Notes under the pieces: generated by a model | The model's input: the letters and a program-made list of their open reading frames with translations, nothing else | What the model was told of the DNA's origin: nothing | The model's database searches: none | Part shown: positions 1 to 5,947 of the stretch, one piece after another | How the letters are laid out: every line of letters begins with the position of its first letter | Position numbering within the stretch: the stretch's first letter is position 1 | Origin: Actinomycetes bacterium | GTDB taxonomy: Bacteria > Actinomycetota > Actinomycetes > Propionibacteriales > Propionibacteriaceae | Length of the DNA stretch: 6,209 nucleotides | Assembly (NCBI GenBank): GCA_023412435.1 | Contig: JAEYNS010000226.1 | Span: 1 to 6,209, forward strand | Direction of reading: 5' to 3' | Made by a program: the position numbers and the translations under genes

Positions 1-21
1 CCCGCCCGGGCGGGCCCGCCC
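1..21. repeat. GC-only overlapping palindromes downstream of the binding-protein gene, possible terminator start
   Basis: Twenty-one consecutive G/C bases consist of three 7-base arms, CCCGCCC, GGGCGGG and CCCGCCC, so bases 1-14 and 8-21 are each perfect palindromes. The tract begins 14 bases past the stop codon of the binding-protein gene in its direction of transcription, where an operon terminator would be expected. The transcript could form a short GC stem. The central arm can pair with either neighbour, but with no spacer the terminal loop must use up some stem bases. No T-run is visible because the window ends here. It could instead be the extreme 5' part of another reading frame: an ATG at 30-28 opens a frame on the minus strand, but it has no Shine-Dalgarno sequence. 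Confidence 0.4.
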
Positions 22-34
22 ACGACCATGGTGA

Positions 35-1084
35 TCAGAAGTTGAAGTTGTCGATGTTCTCGGCGTTGAACCGGTACGGATCGCCCAGCAGGACGGTCTT
101 GTCCGCGCCGACGGTGTACTCGCCGAGCTTGCCGGCGGTGAACGTGTCACCCTCGGCGCCGGTGATGGTGCCATCGGCCAGGGCCTTGATCGCGTGCACG
201 GTCAGGTAGCCCAGGTCCTCCGGGTTCCACAGCGCGAACTCCTTGACGGTGCCGTCCTTGACGTAGGCGCGCATGTCGTTGGGGGTGCCCAGACCGGTCA
301 CCATGACCTTGCCCTTGGCGTCCGAGGTCGAGATGTAGCGGGCAGCAGCAGCGATACCGACGGTGGTCGGGGCGACGATCACCTTCAGGTTCGGGTACTT
401 CTGCAGCAGCGACGCGGTCTCGTCGAAGGACTTCTGGTCCTGGTCATCGCCGTAGGCGACCTCGACCAGCTTCACGTCGGGGTGGTCGGCCGCCAGCGAG
501 GCCTGCATGGCCTCGATCCACGCGTTCTGGTTGGTCGCGTTCGCGGTCGCGGACAGGATCGCGATCTCGCCCGAACCACCGGACTGGTCGACAGCCATCT
601 CGACGAGCACCTTCGCGATGCCCTCGGACGTGGCCTGGTTGATGAACAGGTCGCGGCAACCGGGAGCGTCGGAGTCGAAGGTGACAACCTTCACTCCGGC
701 GGCCTGGGCAGCCTTGACCGAGTCGCACAGCGCGGTCTGGTCGTTGGCCGACAGCGCGATCGCCGACACCTTCTGCTGGGTGGCAGTCTCGATGTACTGC
801 ACCTGGGCATCGGCAGCGGCCTCGGCCGGGCCGACCAGCTCGGTGGTGGCACCGATCTCGGCAGCAGCAGCCTCGGCGCCCTTGTTCGAGGTCTCGAAGT
901 ACGGGTTGCCCAGGTTCTTCGGCAGCACCGTGATCTTCAGACCCTCAGCCGGGGCGGATGACGCCGGGGCCGACGACTCGCTGCCCGCCGGCGACGGCGC
1001 AGTGGTGGCAGTGGGCGTCGTGCAGGCGCTCACCATCACCAAGGCTGCGGCCGACAGCACGGCCGCGGTCTTCGTGAACTTCAT
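35..1084 (-). CDS. rhaS: Sugar ABC transporter substrate-binding lipoprotein, RhaS/LsrB family (probably L-rhamnose)
   Basis: This is the extracytoplasmic receptor that captures the sugar and delivers it to the two permeases. The 349-residue protein starts with a lipoprotein signal (MKFTK, then a hydrophobic stretch) ending in the lipobox VSAC with Cys21. A Thr/Ser/Pro/Ala tether follows to about residue 48, then a periplasmic-binding-protein type 1 fold. The start ATG has an AAGGA six bases upstream. Motifs seen: LPKNLGNPYF (54-63), SAND (112-115), FDSDAPGC (136-143), AILSATANATNQNAW (175-189), VIVAPTTVG (235-243), KEFALWNPEDLGY (281-293) and the C-terminal FNAENIDNF. The NQN-W, APTTVG and WNP-DLGY motifs are what I know from rhizobial RhaS (L-rhamnose). 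Cys120 and Cys143 sit where E. coli LsrB (autoinducer-2 receptor) also has cysteines. Compared with LsrB, the Asp of its DQNQW motif is Asn185 here, and the Ala two positions after the conserved Pro is Thr241; both changes argue against AI-2. It is last in the operon, behind a 95-bp leader. Family is certain; substrate is inferred. Confidence 0.85.
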   Translation of the reverse strand: MKFTKTAAVLSAAALVMVSACTTPTATTAPSPAGSESSAPASSAPAEGLKITVLPKNLGNPYFETSNKGAEAAAAEIGATTELVGPAEAAADAQVQYIETATQQKVSAIALSANDQTALCDSVKAAQAAGVKVVTFDSDAPGCRDLFINQATSEGIAKVLVEMAVDQSGGSGEIAILSATANATNQNAWIEAMQASLAADHPDVKLVEVAYGDDQDQKSFDETASLLQKYPNLKVIVAPTTVGIAAAARYISTSDAKGKVMVTGLGTPNDMRAYVKDGTVKEFALWNPEDLGYLTVHAIKALADGTITGAEGDTFTAGKLGEYTVGADKTVLLGDPYRFNAENIDNFNF

Positions 1085-1106
1085 TGAGGTTCCTTTCGGT
1101 TGTTGT

Positions 1107-1130
1107 CCCCCGGCCGGCGTTGGCCGGTGG
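1107..1130 (-). repeat. Inverted repeat / RNA hairpin upstream of the binding-protein gene
   Basis: CCGGCC at 1110-1115 and GGCCGG at 1122-1127 form a perfect 6-bp stem around a 6-base loop. After one mismatch (1109/1128), two more G-C pairs (1108/1129 and 1107/1130) extend it. The stem is entirely G-C and has no following T-run on the transcript, so it looks more like a stabilising or processing hairpin than a terminator. Confidence 0.6.
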
Positions 1131-1146
1131 ACGAGTGGTCGGGAGT

Positions 1147-1165
1147 CGCCCCCGGGTGGGAGGCG
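1147..1165 (-). repeat. Second inverted repeat / RNA hairpin in the same leader
   Basis: CGCCCCC at 1147-1153 pairs with GGG-A-GGCG at 1158-1165, giving seven G-C pairs with a single bulged A at 1161 and a 4-base loop. It lies 14 bases after the stop codon of the second permease gene, so it would protect the 3' end of the upstream message if the RNA were cut or stopped between the genes. Confidence 0.5.
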
Positions 1166-1179
1166 CCCCCGTCTTGCGC

Positions 1180-2202
1180 CTATCCGCCGGAGGCCACCGT
1201 GGTGACCTTGACCCGTCGGCTCTGGAGCCAGTCGATCAACGAGCCGGCCACCACTGATCCGATCAGCAGGACGCCGGTGATGATCTTGATTACTTCCGCG
1301 GTGACGCCGACGAGCCGCAGGGCGCTCGACAGCGTGCCGATCAGCAGGACGCCGGCGACCACGCCGTGCAGCGCGCCGACACCTCCGAAGACGGAGACCC
1401 CGCCCAGCACGACGGCGGCGATCACCTGGAGTTCGAGCCCGTCACCCACGTCGCCACGAGCGGTGCCGCGCAGCAGCGTCCAGTAGATGCCGCCGAGGGC
1501 CGACATCGTTCCGGCGAGCACGAACAGGATCGTCCGGGTCCGTTCCCGGTTCACGCCGGAGAAGGCGGCCGCCTCAGAATTCAGGCCGATCGCGTAGACC
1601 CCGCGCCCGAAGCTCGTGAAGTGCAGCACGTACACGAAAGCGGCCAGCAGCAGCAGGAACAGCACCATGATGAACGGGATGCCGGTCTGACCGATCTCGT
1701 ACTTGGTGAGGTTGGTCCAGGCCTCGGGGAACTCCGTGATCGTCGAGGTGCCCAGCAGGCCGACCGCGATGCCGCGGAAGAGCGCCATCGTGCCGATGGT
1801 CACCGCCAATGCGGGCAACCCGATTCGGGTCACCAACAGGCCGTTGAGCAGGCCACCGGCGACACCGACCAGCAGGACGAGCACCATCGCGAGTTCGAAC
1901 GGAACGCCCACCGAGTAGAGCAGGCCCAGGAGCGAGCAGGACAGGCCCACCATCGAGCCGACCGAGATGTCAATGTCGCCGGTGATCATCACCATCGCCA
2001 TCGGGAGCGCGATGAGAAGAGTGGCGAACATGTCGCGCAGCAGGTTGTAGGCGGTGAGCCGGTCGGCGAAGTACGGGATCGCAAGGCTCGCGACCACGAG
2101 CGTCACGGCGAGCAGGACGACGATCGCCATCTCGCGGGTGACGAAGACACGCTTCCACAGCGGGGCGCCGAACTCCGGGTACGGCTGGACGGCGGCGCTC
2201 AC
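1180..2202 (-). CDS. rhaQ: Sugar ABC transporter permease, second subunit (RhaQ-like)
   Basis: This is an integral membrane subunit of the importer, 340 residues, of the BPD_transp_2 (ribose/rhamnose/AI-2) permease family. A cytoplasmic N-terminus (about residues 1-24) is followed by hydrophobic segments at roughly 26-44, 57-75, 84-98, 103-125, 131-150, 175-194, 222-241, 256-273, 278-296 and 303-321, consistent with the many-helix fold of the family. The hallmark GDIDISVGS (75-83) is present, with Ile in the usual IDLSVGS Leu position. FGRGVYAIG (198-206) and GLELQVIAAVVLGGVSVFGGVG (255-276) form the family's conserved late region. ALFRGIAVGLL followed by an EFPEAW stretch resembles RhaQ. The start is GTG at 2202: its last two bases and the following A form the TGA stop of the preceding permease (GTGA overlap), and an AAGGA lies seven bases upstream. 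A longer reading frame runs back to 2772, but that part is a shadow of the preceding gene. It probably pairs with the other permease as a heterodimer. Confidence 0.87.
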   Translation of the reverse strand: MSAAVQPYPEFGAPLWKRVFVTREMAIVVLLAVTLVVASLAIPYFADRLTAYNLLRDMFATLLIALPMAMVMITGDIDISVGSMVGLSCSLLGLLYSVGVPFELAMVLVLLVGVAGGLLNGLLVTRIGLPALAVTIGTMALFRGIAVGLLGTSTITEFPEAWTNLTKYEIGQTGIPFIMVLFLLLLAAFVYVLHFTSFGRGVYAIGLNSEAAAFSGVNRERTRTILFVLAGTMSALGGIYWTLLRGTARGDVGDGLELQVIAAVVLGGVSVFGGVGALHGVVAGVLLIGTLSSALRLVGVTAEVIKIITGVLLIGSVVAGSLIDWLQSRRVKVTTVASGG

Positions 2203-3239
2203 GGCTCCATCCTTTCTGCGACGAGCTTGCGTTTCTGCCTCACCGCGAGCACCCGGTCGAGGATGATCGCGCCGAGGATCAGGGCACCCACCACGGCCTT
2301 CTGCCAGAAGGACTGGATACCGAGCAGGGGCAGGGAGGAGTTGATGGTGGCCAGCAGGATCGCGCCGAAGGCGGCGCCGATCACGGTGCCGGAGCCGCCG
2401 GTGATGGCGATGCCGCCGATCACCGCAGCGCCGATCGCCTGAAGTTCGTAGCCTGAGCCGGCATTGGAGGCGATGGTGCCGTAGCGGGCGGCGAACATGA
2501 CGCCGGCCAGACCCGCCATCGCGCCCGAGACCACGAACGCCACCAGTTGGCGCCTGCGGGCCGGGAGCCCGTAGAGCTCCGCGGCGGCCGGGGCCGACCC
2601 GATGGCGTACAGCTCGCGACCCGAGCGGGTGTTGTACAGGTACCAGGCAGCGGCCAGCAGCACCACGACCGCGAGCAGGGTCAGCGCCGGGATCCCGAGC
2701 AGCTGCAGGTTGCCGAAGGCCAGGAAGTCCTCGCCCATCTGGGAGGCGTTGATCCGGGTGGTGCCCGCCCACAGGATGTTGATCCCGCGGAAGACGTACA
2801 TCGTGCCGAGCGTGATCACCATGCCCGGAACCTTGGCGATCGCCACCAGCCCGCCGTTGACCAGCCCGAGCCCGGCGCCGAAGGCGATGCCGGCGAGAAA
2901 GGCCACCGGCGCGGGCATCCCGGGCCAGGCGATGTAGACGGAGCCGATCATGAACGCCGTCAACCCCATCGTGGAGCCGACCGACAGGTCGACCGACTTG
3001 GTGATGATGACGAAGGACGCCCCGATCGCGAGCACCATGTAGATCGCCGGGTTCAGCAGCAGGTTCCGCCAGCCGTCCACGCTGAAGACGAAGGTCGGCT
3101 GGACGGCAGCGGTCACCACGACCATCAGCAGGAAGGCCGCGAGGATGGAGGTCTCACGCCGGCGGAGCAGATCGAGCACCCGGGTGCCGATCCCCTTCGC
3201 CGCGCCGAGACCCGTGGCGGTCGCCTGTGCGCCGGTCAT
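2199..3239 (-). CDS. rhaP: Sugar ABC transporter permease, first subunit (RhaP-like)
   Basis: This is an integral membrane subunit of the importer, 346 residues, of the same BPD_transp_2 family as its neighbour. After a polar N-terminus (1-29) hydrophobic stretches begin at 31. Conserved features are [12 protein letters not shown] (81-92), [17 protein letters not shown] (137-153), SGRELYAIG (206-214) and [21 protein letters not shown] (262-282), the last being the region expected to face the ATPase. The C-terminus is short and basic (VRQKRK, 333-338), fitting a cytoplasmic tail. The ATG at 3239-3237 overlaps the TGA of the ATPase gene as ATGA, with a strong GAGGAGG (3247-3253) seven bases upstream. 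The frame is open further upstream to 3608, but that extension is antisense-free shadow of the ATPase gene and would remove the coupled start. The FRGI, GTTRINA and FWQK segments resemble rhamnose-type RhaP; the substrate remains inferred from the family and the binding protein. Confidence 0.87.
   Translation of the reverse strand: MTGAQATATGLGAAKGIGTRVLDLLRRRETSILAAFLLMVVVTAAVQPTFVFSVDGWRNLLLNPAIYMVLAIGASFVIITKSVDLSVGSTMGLTAFMIGSVYIAWPGMPAPVAFLAGIAFGAGLGLVNGGLVAIAKVPGMVITLGTMYVFRGINILWAGTTRINASQMGEDFLAFGNLQLLGIPALTLLAVVVLLAAAWYLYNTRSGRELYAIGSAPAAAELYGLPARRRQLVAFVVSGAMAGLAGVMFAARYGTIASNAGSGYELQAIGAAVIGGIAITGGSGTVIGAAFGAILLATINSSLPLLGIQSFWQKAVVGALILGAIILDRVLAVRQKRKLVAERMEP
2210..2217 (-). promoter_or_regulatory. 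Ribosome binding site fixing the GTG start of the second permease
   Basis: The transcript reads AGAAAGGA here, with AAGGA at 2214-2210 and seven bases before GTG at 2202. It lies inside the last codons of the upstream permease, which supports translational coupling and the short 340-residue form over the long open frame. Confidence 0.6.
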
Positions 3240-4756
3240 GCCGGGACCTCCTCGGACGCGTGGGTGGCGGCGAACATGACCGACTCGGGGGTCGCCTGCT
3301 CGCGCGGCAGTTCGGCGGTGATCCGGCCCTCGTGCATGACGAGGATGCGGTCGGCCATCCCGAGTACCTCGGGCAGTTCGGACGAGATCATCAGGATCGC
3401 CAGGCCCTGGCCGGCCAGTTCCGACATCCGCCGGTGCACCTCGGACTTCGTCCCGACGTCGATACCGCGGGTCGGCTCGTCGATGATCAGCAGCTTCGGC
3501 TCGGTGGCCAGCCACTTGGCGAGCACCACCTTCTGCTGGTTGCCGCCCGAGAGCGTGGCCGCCGGGGAGTCGAGCGCTGCGCACTTCACCTCCAGCGCCC
3601 TCGCCCACTGCTGGGCGGCGGAGTTCTCCTGCTTGCGGGTGATCATCCCGCCGCGTCGGACCAGCCGGTGGCGGATCGCGTCGGTGACGTTGGTCGCTAT
3701 CCCCGAGTCCATCACGAGGCCCTGCTGGCGCCGGTCCTCCGGGACGAAGCCGATGCCCGCCCTCATGGCCTGGGCCGGGTCGCCCTTGGGCAGCACCGCA
3801 CCGTTGAGCAGCACCTCGCCCTCGCTGTACGGGTCCACCCCGAAGACGGCGCGGACCACCTCGGACCGTCCGGCGCCGACCAGGCCGGCGAGCGCGACGA
3901 TCTCACCGGCCCTGACGTCGAAGCTGATGTCGGCGAACAGGCCCGGCGAGGTCAGGTTGCGCACCTGCAGCACGACGTCGCCGATGGGGGCCTCGATCTT
4001 GGGGAAGAGTTCGTTGACGTCACGGCCGACCATCATCCTGACGATCTCGGGGACGCTGGTCTCGCCGGTCTTCACGGTGGCGACGTAGCTGCCGTCCCGC
4101 ATCACGGTGATGGTGTCGCACAGCGCGAAGACCTCGTCGAAGCGGTGCGAGATGAACATCAGGGCGCGACCCTCGTCGCGCAGCGAGCGGGCGACCGCGA
4201 ACAGTCGATCGACCTCGACCCCGGACAGGGCCGCGGTCGGCTCGTCCATGATCAGCACCTTGGCATCGAGCGAGATCGCCTTGGCGATCTCGATGATCTG
4301 CTGGTCGGCGATCGAGAGGCCCTGGGCGGGCCGGTCCGGGTCGATCACGACCCCCAGGCGCTGCATCAGCTGGATGACCTCGGCACGCATCGCCGCGCGG
4401 TCGATCCGGCCGAACCTGCCCACCGGCTGCCTGCCCATGAACACGTTCTCGGTGACCGACAGGTCGGGGAAGAGGGTCGGCTCCTGGTAGATGACGGCGA
4501 TGCCGGCTGCCTTGGCCTCGGCCGTGGTGCGGAAGGCCACCGGACGGCCGTCCAGCTCCATCTCGCCGGTGTCGCGGGAGTACAGGCCCGCCATGATCTT
4601 GACCAGCGTGGACTTGCCCGCCCCGTTCTCACCGACCACTGCGTGGATCGAGCCCGGGTGCAGCGCGAGTTGACCCCTCCGCAGTGCCACCACAGCGCCG
4701 AAGCTCTTCGACACGTCGCGCAACTCCAGCGTGGGACGTGCGTCTGGGTTCTCCAC
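3236..4756 (-). CDS. rhaT: Sugar ABC transporter ATP-binding protein with two fused nucleotide-binding domains (RhaT/RbsA/LsrA type)
   Basis: This is the ATPase that energises the importer on the cytoplasmic face, 506 residues, the normal length for two-domain CUT2 ATPases. Domain 1: Walker A GENGAGKS (42-49), Q-loop Gln91, a degenerate signature LSIADQQ (147-153), Walker B VLIMDEPT (167-174, with Asp171 and Glu172) and switch His204. Domain 2: Walker [10 protein letters not shown] (291-299), in which the usual Lys is Arg; a canonical signature LSGGNQQK (402-409); Walker [15 protein letters not shown] (422-435); and Ser459 where the switch His would be. These asymmetries are typical of RbsA, MglA and XylG relatives and are not decay. 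The start is GTG at 4756, chosen because AAGGAGG (4763-4769) stands six bases upstream and the promoter lies just before it. It is the first gene of the transporter operon, and its stop overlaps the next start (ATGA). ATPase sequence alone does not tell the sugar; the rha name rests on the binding protein and permeases. Confidence 0.9.
   Translation of the reverse strand: MENPDARPTLELRDVSKSFGAVVALRRGQLALHPGSIHAVVGENGAGKSTLVKIMAGLYSRDTGEMELDGRPVAFRTTAEAKAAGIAVIYQEPTLFPDLSVTENVFMGRQPVGRFGRIDRAAMRAEVIQLMQRLGVVIDPDRPAQGLSIADQQIIEIAKAISLDAKVLIMDEPTAALSGVEVDRLFAVARSLRDEGRALMFISHRFDEVFALCDTITVMRDGSYVATVKTGETSVPEIVRMMVGRDVNELFPKIEAPIGDVVLQVRNLTSPGLFADISFDVRAGEIVALAGLVGAGRSEVVRAVFGVDPYSEGEVLLNGAVLPKGDPAQAMRAGIGFVPEDRRQQGLVMDSGIATNVTDAIRHRLVRRGGMITRKQENSAAQQWARALEVKCAALDSPAATLSGGNQQKVVLAKWLATEPKLLIIDEPTRGIDVGTKSEVHRRMSELAGQGLAILMISSELPEVLGMADRILVMHEGRITAELPREQATPESVMFAATHASEEVPA
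3247..3253 (-). promoter_or_regulatory. Ribosome binding site GAGGAGG of the first permease
   Basis: A strong Shine-Dalgarno sequence within the 3' end of the ATPase gene sits seven bases before ATG 3239. It settles the start of the permease at the ATGA overlap instead of further upstream. Confidence 0.75.
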
Positions 4757-4762
4757 CCGCGC

Positions 4763-4769
4763 CCTCCTT
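4763..4769 (-). promoter_or_regulatory. Ribosome binding site AAGGAGG of the ATPase gene
   Basis: This is a near-perfect anti-16S match, six bases upstream of the GTG at 4756. It decides the GTG start and places it about 39 bases after the predicted transcription start. Confidence 0.8.
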
Positions 4770-4776
4770 GCCGCGA

Positions 4777-4802
4777 TTGAAACGTTCCATCGAACGGTTT
4801 GA
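4777..4802 (-). promoter_or_regulatory. Twin operator boxes for the LacI-family repressor
   Basis: Two 13-base boxes abut exactly. Box 1 (4777-4789, plus strand) is TTGAAACGTTCCA. Box 2 (4790-4802, read on the minus strand) is TCAAACCGTTCGA. They share 9 of 13 bases, lie in opposite orientation and together make an imperfect dyad centred at 4789/4790. Both carry a central CG flanked by an AA and a TT arm, the usual look of LacI-family operators. They touch the downstream edge of the -10 element and cover the predicted start of transcription near 4795, a position suited to repression by blocking initiation. A third copy of the box lies in front of the lacI gene. Confidence 0.7.
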
Positions 4803-4830
4803 CACTAGGTCCGCGTGGTCGCGCTGTCAA
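4802..4830 (-). promoter_or_regulatory. SigA-type promoter of the transporter operon
   Basis: On the minus strand a perfect -35 TTGACA (4830-4825) is followed by a 17-base spacer (4824-4808) and the -10 TAGTGT (4807-4802), which fits the TAnnnT pattern of actinobacterial housekeeping promoters. Transcription would begin near 4795, giving a leader of about 39 bases before the GTG start. The promoter sits entirely in the gap after the lacI stop codon, so the transporter can be transcribed independently of lacI. No terminator separates it from lacI, so readthrough is also possible. Confidence 0.8.
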
Positions 4831-4837
4831 GTGAGGG

Positions 4838-5875
4838 TCAGATCACGATTTGATAAGCAGACGAGCGCCGCACCACCAGCTCCGGCGTCATCCGGAGGGT
4901 GCGGTGCTCATGCACCTCATCGGTCTCGGCGGCCTGGATCTCCTCGAAGAGCAGTTCCGCCGCCTCCCGGCCCATCCTCGCCCGGGGCTGTCGCACCGAG
5001 GACAGCGGGACGGCGGCGGCAGCAGCGAAGGCGATGTCGTCGTAGCCGATGATCGCCACCTCCTCGGGCACCTGGACGCCGGCCAGCACGAAACCCTGCA
5101 GCAGACCGATGGCCAGCAGGTCGTTCGCCGCGAAGATCGCCGTCGGGCGCTCCTCGGAGCTCAACGCGATCACGTCCCCGGCCGCCCGGCTGCCCGACTC
5201 CACGTCCAGCAGGGGGGTCGAGATCACCAGCATCGTGGCTGCGGGGACGGTCTGGAGCGCAATGTCGGCGCCCCGCCGCCGGTCGTTGACCTGGGCCAGC
5301 GAGCTGGGCCCCCCGACGAAGGCGAGTCTCCGGTGGCCCTGCGCCAGCAGGTGCGCGACCGCGATCCTTCCACCTTCGACGTCGTCGGCCCCCACCGAGC
5401 AGAAGTCGGCCACCCCGACCGCGCGGTCCACGAGCACGACAGGGATACCGCCCTGGCGCAGCGGCACAGCCCGCTGCCCGCTGGCACCGATCGGGGCGAA
5501 CAGCACACCCCGCTCGCGCTGCTGCTGGAACTGCTCGAGCAGCGTCGCCTCACGCTCAAGGCGCTGGTCGCTGTTGCCGATGTGGACCGAGTAGCCCTGG
5601 TCGTAGAGGAACTCCTCGGCTCCGCGCACCACGTCGGCGAAGAACGGGTTGGCGATGTCCATCACCACCATGCCGATCGACCGGCTGTGCCCGATCCGGA
5701 GCTGACGTGCCGCCTCGTTGCGCACCCAGCCGAGCTTCTCGATCGCCAGCTCCTCCCGTTCCCGGGTCGCCGCCGCACCGAGCTCGGGAGCGTTCAGCAC
5801 GTTGGAGACAGTGCCCACCGAGACGCGCGCCAGCGCGGCCACGTCCTTCATGCTCACCGAAGCCCGCCGTGCCAT
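4838..5875 (-). CDS. LacI/GalR-family transcriptional repressor, probable local regulator of the sugar transporter
   Basis: This is a DNA-binding repressor of 345 residues, the usual family length. The N-terminal helix-turn-helix (MKDVAALARVSVGTVSNVLN, residues 9-28) is followed by the hinge helix NEAARQLR (53-60), with the leucine that normally inserts into the operator centre. The core begins at SIGMVVMDIANPFFADVVRGAEEFL (66-90) and has a periplasmic-binding-protein fold. Other family features are GHRRLAFVGGP (180-190), AIFAANDLLAIG (247-257), AIIGYDD-AF (274-283) and the alanine-rich AAAAVPLSSVRQPR (285-298) of the effector and dimer region. The ATG at 5875 has AAAGGGGA upstream and gives the standard N-terminus; an internal Met at residue 9 would remove part of the domain. 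It lies just upstream of and co-directional with the transporter operon, with matching operator-like boxes before both units. The inducer is probably the transported sugar or a catabolic intermediate. LacI-type regulators of rhamnose genes are known in several phyla, but this protein's own specificity cannot be read from sequence. Confidence 0.92.
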   Translation of the reverse strand: MARRASVSMKDVAALARVSVGTVSNVLNAPELGAAATREREELAIEKLGWVRNEAARQLRIGHSRSIGMVVMDIANPFFADVVRGAEEFLYDQGYSVHIGNSDQRLEREATLLEQFQQQRERGVLFAPIGASGQRAVPLRQGGIPVVLVDRAVGVADFCSVGADDVEGGRIAVAHLLAQGHRRLAFVGGPSSLAQVNDRRRGADIALQTVPAATMLVISTPLLDVESGSRAAGDVIALSSEERPTAIFAANDLLAIGLLQGFVLAGVQVPEEVAIIGYDDIAFAAAAAVPLSSVRQPRARMGREAAELLFEEIQAAETDEVHEHRTLRMTPELVVRRSSAYQIVI

Positions 5876-5895
5876 GGGATTCCCCTTTCGGGCAC

Positions 5896-5901
5896 ACCTT
5901 A
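5896..5901 (-). promoter_or_regulatory. Possible -10 element of the lacI promoter
   Basis: TAAGGT on the minus strand fits TAnnnT and would start transcription near 5889, about 13 bases before the ATG. No good -35 hexamer lies 16-19 bases upstream, so the promoter is weak or the assignment is wrong. The operator-like box at 5909-5921 falls between -10 and -35, where a bound repressor would block polymerase. Confidence 0.35.
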
Positions 5902-5908
5902 GCGCTGG

Positions 5909-5921
5909 TTGAATCGTTCTA
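5909..5921 (-). promoter_or_regulatory. Operator-like box in front of lacI (autoregulation)
   Basis: TTGAATCGTTCTA on the plus strand matches the box at 4777-4789 at 11 of 13 bases, differing only at positions 6 and 12. It matches the oriented second box (4790-4802) at 9 of 13. The three copies share the pattern TYRAANCGTTCNA. The site lies 33 bases before the lacI start codon, inside the probable promoter, so the repressor most likely controls its own synthesis. Confidence 0.6.
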
Positions 5922-5947
5922 GGCAGCCCTCCTGCAGGGTCACCGAC

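Larger units (their letters stand above)
1085..1179 (-). promoter_or_regulatory. Leader between permease and binding-protein genes with two hairpins
   Basis: This is the only sizeable gap inside the transporter operon. Two inverted repeats fill it (1147-1165 and 1107-1130). After the second hairpin the transcript runs through an A/C-rich unpaired stretch with the Shine-Dalgarno AAGGA (1091-1095), six bases before the ATG. I see no -10/-35 pair, so the binding-protein gene is probably co-transcribed with the permeases. Stable hairpins immediately 5' of a binding-protein gene commonly mark RNA processing or protection, letting the receptor be made in excess over the membrane components; that role is inferred here. 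Neither hairpin is followed by a U-run, so complete intrinsic termination is unlikely. Confidence 0.55.

Noticed and set aside
343..870. GCAGCAGCAGC runs in the binding-protein gene as microsatellite or phase-variation repeats
   Set aside because: They are short, imperfect runs encoding alanine stretches in helices and are in frame multiples of three. They would not switch expression.
2203..2772. N-terminal extension of the second permease to give a 530-residue protein
   Set aside because: The extension is Arg/Pro/His-rich shadow sequence overlapping the first permease gene in another frame. The GTG at 2202 has a ribosome binding site and the expected family N-terminus.
3240..3608. N-terminal extension of the first permease into the ATPase gene
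   Set aside because: The extra residues are out-of-frame ATPase coding sequence with no membrane character. The ATG at 3239 has GAGGAGG and the stop/start overlap.
3236..4756. Degenerate motifs in the ATPase (LSIADQQ signature, Arg for Lys in the second Walker A, Ser for the second switch His) read as inactivating mutations
   Set aside because: These substitutions are characteristic of the whole RbsA/MglA/XylG/LsrA class and leave composite sites; the gene is full length and intact.
1366..5902. Long plus-strand open frames, for example 1366-2442, 2547-4088, 3227-4780 and 4850-5902
   Set aside because: They are antisense shadows of well-identified minus-strand genes, caused by high GC and few stop codons. 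Their products are low-complexity Arg/His/Gly/Asp-rich and show no domain, and no ribosome binding site or promoter supports them.
5926..5940. Palindrome CCTGCAGG with flanking CCCT/AGGG as a terminator of the upstream partial gene
   Set aside because: The stem outside the loop is only four pairs and no T-run follows on the minus strand, so intrinsic termination is not supported.
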